From an uncultured Eubacteriales bacterium (GTDB lineage: Bacteria > Bacillota > Clostridia > Oscillospirales > Acutalibacteraceae), in contig UQEY01000027.1 of the NCBI GenBank assembly GCA_900540235.1, positions 1-26,158 of the forward strand: a DNA stretch of 26,158 nt. Direction: 5' to 3'. Positions 13,005 through 23,400 of the stretch are shown here, piece after piece; the first letter of the stretch is position 1, and the number at the start of each line of letters is the position of its first letter. The notes beneath the pieces were generated by a model, which did no database searches, was not told the DNA's origin, and worked only from the letters and a program-made list of their open reading frames with translations. The position numbers were made by a program, and so were the translations under genes.

Positions 13005-14453
13005 ATGGCTATTTCAGATAATACAAAAAGACGATATCAACAATATAATAATTCATATGTCGAAAGTGACGAAGAACGCAAAAAGCGTGAACAGGCAAGA
13101 CAAGTTATTAACAGTCAACCTGCGCAATACGAAAATGGATATATTCAAAAAATGAATGAACTCTACGACAAAATTGCTAATTCTAAATCTTTTGAATATG
13201 ACAAAGCAAGTGATAAAGCATATCAGCAATATGCAAAAATGTATCAGCAACTCGGTGACTTGTCAATGAATGCAACTGCTCAAACAGCCGGTGATTTGAC
13301 CGGTGGCTACGGTTCTACATATTCTGACGCTGTTGCAAACCAAACAAACGAAAATTATCAAAGTAAGGTAGACGAAGCATTGCCTGCATTTTATCAAATG
13401 GCGCAGAATGAATACAACGCTAAAGAGCAAAATGAACTGTCAAATTACCAGTCGGCTATTCAAGGGTATCAAAATGTTGAAAACAGCAATTATTATAACC
13501 AAAACGCTTGGAATAGCTTTGCCGGTGCTTCAGCTTCAAGATATAATCAGGAGCATGCAAATAAGATTAACGAATATCTTAATGATAAGAAGTTTTGGCA
13601 AGACCAGTATTGGAACGAACAAAACGCTGAAAATACAGCAAAAGAACTTGAAAGCGAAAGATACTGGAACGAAAATCAACTTGCAGAAAATCAAAGGCAG
13701 TTTGATAATTCGCTTGATAGTGAACGAAAGCAAAGCGAAAATGAGTTGGCGTATAAAAAATGGAATTCAGAAACAAGTCTTGCAGAGGACCAAAGACAAT
13801 TCAATGATGAGCTTGGTTATGATAGTTGGAATACAGAAACAAGCCTTGCGGAAGACCAAAGGCAATTTGACGCTGAACTCGGCTACGATAAATGGAAAAA
13901 CAAAACAAGTCTTGCAGAAGATAAGAGGCAATTTGACGCTAATCTCAAAGAGAACAAGAAAGAAAATGAGCGTAACGAAAAGTGGAAAGCTAACGAAATT
14001 AATCTTTCACTTGCCGCCGATAAGTGCGACAGCTTCAAGGATAAAAAAGATAATAAAGGTATGAAGTCATATCTTAATAAGCAAGTCAAGAATGGCAATA
14101 TCACTCAATATCAAGCGGACGCACTTTATAAGCAATATAAATACACTGCAACTAAAAGCAGTGGCGGCAGTTCAGGCGGAAGACGGTCAAGCGGCGGTTC
14201 GGGTGGCGGTTATTCTCGTACTTCAAGTAATACCACAGAAAATTCACAAATCAAAGGTTCTTCGCCGGATGATATGACTGATAAAACAAAAAGCGAACAG
14301 GAAAATCTTAATATCTCAGACGGTATGCTTCAAGGAATCGGAATGAACAGAACAGACGAGGGCAGAACCAACGCTATTGAATCAATGCTAAATAAAAAGA
14401 CTATTAACGAAGCACAGGCAAATTGGTTGCTGAAACATTTTAAATTGAAATAA
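13005..14453 (+). CDS. Internal virion (ejection) protein B, partial paralogue of A
   Basis: This 482-residue protein begins four bases after gene A. Residues 63-106 repeat the same module: FEYD at 63-66 and TGGYGSTY at 99-106, with exactly the same 36-residue spacing as in A. Residues 225-323 hold 22-residue repeats (SLAEDQRQF.AELGYD.W...T), again multiples of 11. Residues 385-403 are a Gly/Ser linker. Two related short helical motifs flank that linker (NGNITQYQADALYKQY and KKTINEAQANWLLKHF), the second at the very C-terminus. Predicted mainly helical. Together with A and the following giant gene it probably forms the internal ejection complex. No enzyme motif is seen. Confidence 0.75.
   Translation: MAISDNTKRRYQQYNNSYVESDEERKKREQARQVINSQPAQYENGYIQKMNELYDKIANSKSFEYDKASDKAYQQYAKMYQQLGDLSMNATAQTAGDLTGGYGSTYSDAVANQTNENYQSKVDEALPAFYQMAQNEYNAKEQNELSNYQSAIQGYQNVENSNYYNQNAWNSFAGASASRYNQEHANKINEYLNDKKFWQDQYWNEQNAENTAKELESERYWNENQLAENQRQFDNSLDSERKQSENELAYKKWNSETSLAEDQRQFNDELGYDSWNTETSLAEDQRQFDAELGYDKWKNKTSLAEDKRQFDANLKENKKENERNEKWKANEINLSLAADKCDSFKDKKDNKGMKSYLNKQVKNGNITQYQADALYKQYKYTATKSSGGSSGGRRSSGGSGGGYSRTSSNTTENSQIKGSSPDDMTDKTKSEQENLNISDGMLQGIGMNRTDEGRTNAIESMLNKKTINEAQANWLLKHFKLK
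13677..13973 (+). repeat. 22-residue (66-base) coding repeats
   Basis: Units begin QLAENQRQF (residue 225), then after an 11-residue spacer SLAEDQRQF (258), SLAEDQRQF (280) and SLAEDKRQF (302). The whole array is in steps of 11 residues. The two central copies are the most alike, in both protein and DNA. Confidence 0.85.
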
Positions 14454-14466
14454 AAGAGGTTGAATT

Positions 14467-17400
14467 ATGGCTATAGATTTCGATAAATTAAGAAAAAAAG
14501 CTAAAAGGCGTGACGAGCAAAAACAGATTAAGGATAATTATGAATATTCTAAGTCAATGTATGAAGGTGTAAAGAATAATCGTGAAAATGTTTCAAACAA
14601 AACTTATCAGAAATACTATAACGATTATAAAAATAATACTAAGGCATATATAAGAGATGAAAAGAAAACACAACTTAATTCTGTTTTGAATATGCTTAAC
14701 CAAAAGGATGATATTTCTTTTTCTCAGGCAAAAAAGAATTTTCAAAATGCTCAAACTAAAAAGGAAGAATTAAGGTCAACATATGATAAATATAAAGATG
14801 ACTACGAGCGTATTAACGGTCAAGGTCAAACCAAAAACAAACTTCTTTCCAAAATGGAAGAAATGAGCGACAAGCTTTACGGTGATGATACAGTTAATAC
14901 AGAATATAATCGTGCTACTCGCAGAAAATATGAAGCCGCTCAAAGGGAAAAAGAACAAAAAGAAAAATATCAAAAGCAGCAGGATAGCAATAATAAACTT
15001 CTGAAAAATACCGATATTCAAAAACTTGTCGGTAGTGCTTACAAGAATAAGCAAAATGCGGATATTGCCTTACAAGAATATCAGCGCTCAAAACAAAGCG
15101 GACAGGCTTCGTTCGGTGACAATGTTCAAGCTGAAAATTACAGCATTTACAACAAATCTTACGAAACTGCTATGCAAGCACTTAAAAAGCGTGGATATGA
15201 CGCTGAAAGTTTGCTTGATACATATACTCGCAATATTAATAAGCAGGAAACTGCAAAAATAGCAAAAGATTCATCCAAATTTGCCGATAAACACCCAATT
15301 ACTTCAAGGGCGGCTTATATTGCCGCTCAAATGGGGCAGGTTGCGGCTGTGCCAGATATGATTAAGCAAGGTGTAAGTAATGCCTTATCAAAAGAGTATA
15401 AGCCTATGGACACAAACACTTCTGCTTTTATTGCGACTAATTTCAGAAACGCTGTGCAGGAGAAAAACACCGAGAATTTATATAATTATGTTAAAGAAAA
15501 AAGCGGCAGTGATACCGCCGGCAAAGTTGTATCATTTCTCGACCAAACCGGTCTTAGCGTTGCCGATATGCTTTCTATTGCCTGGCTTCCCGAACCTGTT
15601 ACACTCGGAATAATGAGCTGCGGTGCGGCGGCTAATACTGCTGTTGAAGCAACGCAAAGAGGACTTAGTGCGGATAAGGCACTTTATACCGCAACTGCGG
15701 CAGGTGTTGCAGAATCGCTTTTTGAAAAAATTTCGCTTGAAAAATTCAATGCCTTACAAGCAACAGGCAGAACAGGCGTGCTTAATACCGTTAAAGATGT
15801 TCTTAAACAGTCATTCACTGAGGGTTCGGAAGAAGCCTTTACTGATATTTCTAACGCTATTACCGACCAAATCATTAACGGTGATATGTCGGAATTGTCA
15901 CTCAAATATCAAGAATACAGAAAGCAAGGAGCAACCGAGCAGCAGGCTCGTAATACCGTGGCTAAAGACTTTGGTATGCAAATCGGTGAATCATTTCTCG
16001 GTGGCGCTCTTTCGGGTGCGGTTGTCGGCGGCGTAGGTTCAGCCATAAATAAATTTTCTTTTAATGACGGCAACGCAAGAGAACTCGGTTTTGAAGCTAA
16101 ATCACAAAGTAATGAAGATATTAAAAATCTTATTGATACCGGGCTTAGCAAAGATGAAAAGAGCAAAGCTTATAAATATGCCGAAGAACTCAATCAAAAA
16201 GCAAAGAAAACCCATACTATAAATAGCGACAACAGCACGGATGTGTTTTCGGGTACTTCGGTTAATAACGGCGGTGTCGATTATTCTAAGCTTAGCGATA
16301 AAAGGCTCGGACAGCTTCAATTAGAGATACTTAAAGAGGGCTTTAAGGAAAATATATCGACTGCTGTGAAAGGTGAGAAGAACGAAGCTAAAATAAACAG
16401 AACGGTCAATAAAATAGTAAGCGGTATTGACCTTAACAAAAGTGATGTTAAAAATATTGCAAGCAGTGAAAAGGCGCTCGGTGCAATTAATGAACAGTTT
16501 GGCTCAGATTTTACGAGCAAAAATATTTCAACTTCTGCACTTGCCGATTTGTCAACAAAGCTAAAAAGCGGCTTTACAGATTATAGCTTTGTATATGACG
16601 GCTTAAACAAGTATCAGCAAAGAACTGAAAATGCAACAAATACAACGCAGAACACTGCACCAAATGTTGAAGAAGACTTTTCAGCGGTACAGCAAAGCAA
16701 TAACCCAAGATTTAATGTTAATGCTGTTATAAGTGATACGAACGGTAATCAATCTCCAATTAAAATCGAGGGCAAACATCCGTTTTCTATAAGCGAAGAT
16801 AAAAGCGACATTAAACTTCGCACTTCCGCCGGAGAAATAGAATATAACAGCGTTAATTTAGCCGATAATACACAACAGATACTTGTTAATGAAATAGTTA
16901 ACAACAATTTCGGCAACTCGGGTGCTAATGCCGTTTATCTCAACTTTGCTCAAAATAAGCCTGAAAATTTTAACGGCGATATCAGAACATATGTTAAACA
17001 GGCTAAAACAATATATGAACTCGGCGTGGCAAAGCCTGAACTCAGTTATACCGATTTTGTAAGGCAAAATTCTGTTTTTATTCCGTCACTTAGATTATTA
17101 GGCAAAACTGCAATAAATATCTATCGTGCCGGTCAGACTGACGCAACTAATTATGACAATTTTGTTGTTTCTCAAAGAAATGATGTTAAAGCGCCTACCC
17201 TTGCCGTCAGACATATTGAGGGTGAGTATACTAACACTTCAAACGGTGACAGTACTATTGATGATATTTTCATTAAAACAGCGCAAAAAGTCGGTGTGGA
17301 TATTGAAAGACGCTCTGACGGAAAGAGCGCCGGTAACGGTCAGTTTATTTCGTCACTTGCTAAGATTGTGGTTAACGGTGACGGTAGCGGTGAGTATAAC

Positions 17401-20400
17401 GCACTTCTTCACGAACTCGGTGAATTCGGTCTTGCTTATAATGAAAGCGAATATAAAAATGTTCAAACTGCTATTCGTGATTGGTTTGTAAAAGAAAAAG
17501 GCGCAGAAGACTTCAATACACTTGTTGACGCTTATGTTGATACATACTCAAAGGCTGAGGGAAGCAAAACAAGGGAAGAAGCGCTGAACGAGTTGACTAA
17601 TGACGCAATTTCAGGCTTATTCTCAACTGATGAGGGTATAGAAAGTTTTGTCAATTATCTTGATGAAACCAAAACCCCGGCACAAAAGAAAAACATCCTC
17701 GAAACAATTACCGATTTCCTTAAATCAGTTATTGAAAAAATCAAGGATGTTATAAAAAATTCTAATTTGCAGTCGGCGGCAAAAACAGCTATGCAAATGG
17801 AGCAAAAGCAGGCGGAGCATATCTGTAATCAATTTCTTTCTGTTCTTGACGGTGCAAGCAAAAATCTCAAAAATGGTGTTGAGGTTGATGAAAAGCCTGC
17901 AAACGCATTGAATGTTGAATTTAACAGCGATACCGATTTTGATAAAAACATTAAGTATGTTGCAAATATGAAACCGGTGGCTTCACTTAACGGCAATGAA
18001 TTTGCTAAAGGCGAAACCGACCTTGTTACACAAGTGTCAGATTATTTCAAGTCAATAGGAAACAAAGTTGAAAGCAAATACGGAACTATAGTACTAAATC
18101 GTACAGGCGTAAAGTCTTCTGTTTCTCACGGAATAGGCAGGAAGAAAGCCGTTGCGTTTATGGCAGTGCCGGATGTTATAAAAAACGGCAGAATTATTGA
18201 CTATACTGATAATTATAAGAATCGTGATTATGATACAGCTGTGTTTTCCGCTCCAATAAAAATAGCAAACGAAGACTATTATGTTGCCACAGTAGTGAAT
18301 GTAAATAAGGACAGTAACGAATATTATTTACATGAAGTAGCACTGATAAACAAAAAAGAAGATGAAACATTGTTCAAGACTGGGAATAGTCAAAAGACGA
18401 CACCCAGCAATGCTTCATCTTCCATATATAGTTTACTCAATAAATTGCAAAATGTCAATAAAAATTCTAATGATGTTAAATACTCACTTGATATTGACAG
18501 CGACGGAAATAAACTCACACAGCAGCAGGCGGAGTATTTTAAAAATTCAAAGGTTCGTGATGAAGACGGTAATTTGCTTAAAGTATACCATGGTACATCC
18601 GAAAACTTCACTGTTTTTGATAAGACCAAAGGCAGAGCAAATATGGATATTCAAGGAATGTTTTTCAGCCCTTGGGAGCTTGACGCTAAAGGTTACGGCA
18701 GTAATGTCAACGCTTATTATATCAATATTACAAACCCAGCAAGTGAGCAAATGGGATATAAAGCGCTTCGTAAATTTCAAGGTCAAAATAATGCAGGTGT
18801 TAAGGCAAGAGAATATCTTGAAAGCCTCGGCTATGACGGTGTGAATAATGAAAATGAAGAATTTATAGCTTTTAATTCTAATCAAATTAAACTTGCCGAT
18901 AATCTTGCACCAACCGAAAATGAAGATATCAGATTTTCTCGTGATGTTGATTATTCGTATGAAGAACTTACTAAAAAGCCAGATATGAAGATTACAAGAA
19001 TTGACGATAGCATTGATTACAAGGCAAATTCAATTAGTAGAAAAAATATAATTGAAACTGCTATTGATAATGCTAAGAAAATCGGCAAAGTAAACGAAAA
19101 CGGAAATGCAGTAATATATGTTGATGATATTAAAACAGATATTATTGTTTCAAAGTCTGCAATTAGACATTCACTTGATAGAAGACTTAGTATAAATGCT
19201 CCAGTTGTTATTAATGTTGGAAGTATACTTAAAAATTCAATTAGAATTAACGAACTTGTTCCAAGAAGCAAGTATATAGAAAATAGCTATGCTCTAATTG
19301 GCATAGCTAAAAACAATGATAATGAACCCTATGTAGTTTCTTTTGTAGTGAATAGGCATAATAATGAAATTCAATCAATAGATGTATTATATGCAGTGAA
19401 CGCAAAAAAAGAAGTAGCCGCTCTTAACGAGCCAGAGTTTCGACCGATAAACGGTACAGCTCTTACTACTTCTAAAATTAGTATATCCAATTTGCTCAAT
19501 TATGTCAATAATTATTTTCCTGACATACTTCCCGAAAGTGTATTAAAACATTATGGCTATAATAGTCGTCCTGAAGGCAATATAGGCGAAAGTGCATTGT
19601 TTTCTCGTGATGTGGACTATGTCGAATACTCACAGCTAAAGCGTGAAAACAAGCACCTTAAAGAGGTAAATGAGCTTTTAAAACATCAGTTTGAACTTAC
19701 CAACGGCAGAGAAGTTAGTACAAATGCGTTGCTTGCGGCAGGCAGAAATATTATAAAGCTTACACCTACTCGTGTGACCGGTGTTGAAGTAGCTGAAGAT
19801 ATGAAGACCTGGCACGCACTTGATACTTCTGCACGGTTATATAATGCCGCTTACAATCTTGCAGAGAAACTTGTTGATAACGAAAGAAAGCAAAAATATC
19901 AACCGACTGACCAAGAACAGGAAATGCTTGATTATTTAAAAAATACAAAAATTAAGCTTTCGGATAAGCAGAAGTCAGAGGTTGCATATTATTATGGCAG
20001 CTACGGTAAATATAGAAATGCCGCAAGAGGTAAGATTAATATTACCGACGACGGCATTTTGCTTGATGATTTGTCTAATGAAATGGAAGAAATGTTTGGT
20101 AATCTTATTTCAAGCGATAATTCACAAGATTTGCCTATTATTCTTCTCGACCTTGTTAATACATACAAAGACAGATATATTGACAATGAATACGGCTACG
20201 ACAAGCAAGAATACCTTGAAAGTCTTGCTAATGATATTCTTTCAGTATATTTCAAAACACCGTTGTACGAAACTAAAGCCGATAAAACCGAAAAACGGTT
20301 TTTGAAAGCAAGGTCAAGATACGCTGAAAGAGTTAATCAGTATCAAAAAGAACTTGCAAGCGAAAAAGAAAAGCATAGAAAAGAGTTCAGCGACTTTCGC

Positions 20401-23400
20401 CGTCAACTATTGCAACAAAATAGGGAGTATAGGGCTAATCTCAAAGAGGAAACAGTGCAGTATAAAGCTGATTACAGAAAGAAGCAAAAAGAAAAACGAG
20501 AGAAGAGTATGCTTTATAAAAGTTTCCAAAGAAGTGCCATAAGGCTTGCACAACTTGCTAAGCAGGATAAGAAAAAACATATTCCTAATAATATGGTTGA
20601 AGCTGTTAAAGGAATTGTTGATGTTATTTCTTTTGGCTCAAAGCTTGACAGTGAAATTTATTCAAAGCTTAATGCTCTTGACCGTAGTTTCAAGTCACTG
20701 AAAAACAATGACGATTACGAAATGGTGACTTCTGTTTATAATAACTATGTAAGCCAGCGTATAGACCAGTTGCAGACAATGATAGGTGACAGGACGGCTA
20801 AAGACTTTACTATTGATGAACTTAGAGTGGTGGATGACCTTGTGCGCACAACTGTTCAGGTGTGCAATAATGTCAACAAGCTTTTCTATGCCGAAAGGAA
20901 TAAAACTATTGAGAGCAGTGTTTCAAAAGTGTCCGAAGAACTTGAAAAGTTCAAAGGAAATAAAAAGTTTGACTTGGGTATTGTTGATTCAATTAAATAT
21001 GGTTCTATGAAACCTGAATATTTCTTTGAATATCTCGGCTCTGATGAGCTTCTTAGGCTATATCGTGATGTAAGAAAAGGTGAAGACACTTGGGCTGTTA
21101 CTGTTGATAACAGCAGGAACTATGCTAATGATGTCCGAGAAAAGTATAAATGGAAAGAGTGGAATAGAAAAAAACGCTATGAAATAACTACGGCAGCAGG
21201 AGATAAGCTTAATCTTAATCTTGAACAGCTTATGGCAATTTATGCTATGAGTAATCGTAGGCAGACTCTTAATCATATTGTGCACGGCGGTGTTGTTATT
21301 ACCGACAAGCCTAAAAGTGCTATTCAAACACTTAAAGATAAAAATTACAAGTGGAATGATAGCTTAACTCACAAGCTTGCTTTTGAAGATATTGCAAAAA
21401 TTAAAAGTATGCTTACAGAAGAACAAAAATCATATGTTCGTGATATGGTTAAGTACCTTTCAACTGATATGGCGGAAAAAGGTAATGAAATATCAAGACA
21501 ACTTTATGATGTTGAACTGTTTAAGGAAGAAAATTATTATCCGGCAAGAACCGCAAAAAACTATATGCACAAAAGTAGTGTAGAAACAATAGGTGCTAAA
21601 AAGCTTATAAATTCAGGCTTTACAAATGCAACTATCGAAAAAGCCGAAAACCCACTTCTTCTTGAAGAATTTGATAATGTTTGGGCAAGCCATATTGACG
21701 AAATGGCAAGCTACAATGCTTTTGCCTTGCCGCTCGAAAACTTTGACCGTGTTTATAACTATCAATCAAGTAATGGCGATAATTATAATTCAATAAGAAC
21801 TTTGGTTGAAAATGCTTATGGCAAAAAGGCAACAAGCTACATCAGCGATTTACTTGAGGACCTTAACGGCGGTGTGATTCATGAAGCCGGTTCGGATGTT
21901 GTTGATAAGCTTACAAGTATGTTCAAGAAAAACGCTGTTTTTGCGTCGGCTTCAGTCGCTATTCAGCAACCGTCTGCTATTGGCAGAGCGTTATCAATAA
22001 TTGACACAAAATATTTTGCTAAAACTACTTTCACAAAGCGCAGTTATGAAGAAATAAAGAAATATGCACCGATAGCTATAATCAAGGAAATGGGATATTT
22101 CGATACTAATATGGCGCAAAGCACAGTTGATTATCTCAATAATGTTGATTATAAGGGCAAAGAAAAGTTATCTGCATTTTTCAAAGACGGTTCGTTTCGT
22201 GACGAGGTTTTCGGAATTGCGGCTTCAAAGGCTGATGAGATAACCTGGGCGCACATTTGGAACGCTTGTAAAGCCGAAACAAAGGACAAACATCCTGAAC
22301 TTACAGGAGAGGAGAGCTTAAAAAAAGCAGGCGAAAGATTTACGGAAGTAATCACAAAAACGCAGGTTTATGATTCGGTCTTTTCTCGCTCAGCTCTTAT
22401 GCGCAGTAAAAACGGAGCAGTGAAAATGGCAACGGCTTTTATGGCGGAGCCGACAACTTCTCTTAATATGCTCGTTAATGCAACTGTTCAGGCAAAGCGT
22501 GGTAAATTCAGTAAGAAAAAGGCGACAAGAATTATTGCGTCACTTGTTATTGCAAGTGTTATTAACTCGCTTCTTCAATCTATAGTTACAGCTGCTCGTA
22601 ATGATGATGACGATAAGACTTATTTTGAAAAATATCTTGCGGAACTTATTCCTAACTTTATCGACAATGCTAACCCGGTTAACCAAATTGCATTTGTTAA
22701 GGATGTCGTTTCGATTTTTCAAGGCTATGATGTGACGAGAGCTGATATGTCAGTTGTCAGTGATTTGTATAATTCAATTAATAATCTGAATAGTGATAAG
22801 CTTAGTTTTGAAGAAAAAACGGAAAGCCTTGCCGGTGCGCTCGGCGCTTTCTTCGGCTTGCCGGTCAAAAATGTTATTCGAGATATTAACAGTGTTGCTA
22901 ATGTCGTTAAAGGCGCAAAGAAAGGCTTCAAATTTGATTCTGCAATGACTAAGGAAGCTACAAAATCGAATATTAAAGAAGCTTTACTTACTGACGATGC
23001 ACTTGCAGTTTTCGGACTTGACCTTTTTTCCGAAAAGGACAAAAACCAAATGATTTACGAATCAATCATAAATGATGATAAGCAAATGTACAAACGCATT
23101 GCCGATAATGTGAATAACCCGGATAACTATATCAAAAAAGGCTTGATTGAAAATGATGAAAGAGTAGCGACAGCAGGTCTTGATTATTTGAACGGTGATA
23201 TAAAATCGGCTATCAGCACTGCAAAGCAGCTTGAAAGTGACGGCTTTGATTATGAACTTGCTTTCAAATCAATAAAGTCATATGCAAGTGAAATTGAAAA
23301 GGCAGCAGGCTATAAAGCTGATGAAGATACTGAGAAGTTTAATAATTCACTTGATACACTTCTTTCAAGCGGTATGGATGATGATACTATTGAAAAAGCC

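Noticed and set aside
13408..14064. Overlapping forward frame of 218 codons inside ejection protein B
   Set aside because: It is an out-of-frame reading of the repeat array, Lys/Ile-rich with no ribosome site. The main frame carries the conserved module and repeats.
22725..23042. Reverse-strand open frame (105 codons) inside the giant gene
   Set aside because: It has Leu/Ser-rich composition typical of antisense frames and no ribosome site. The same holds for the other reverse-strand frames in the window; no minus-strand gene is supported.
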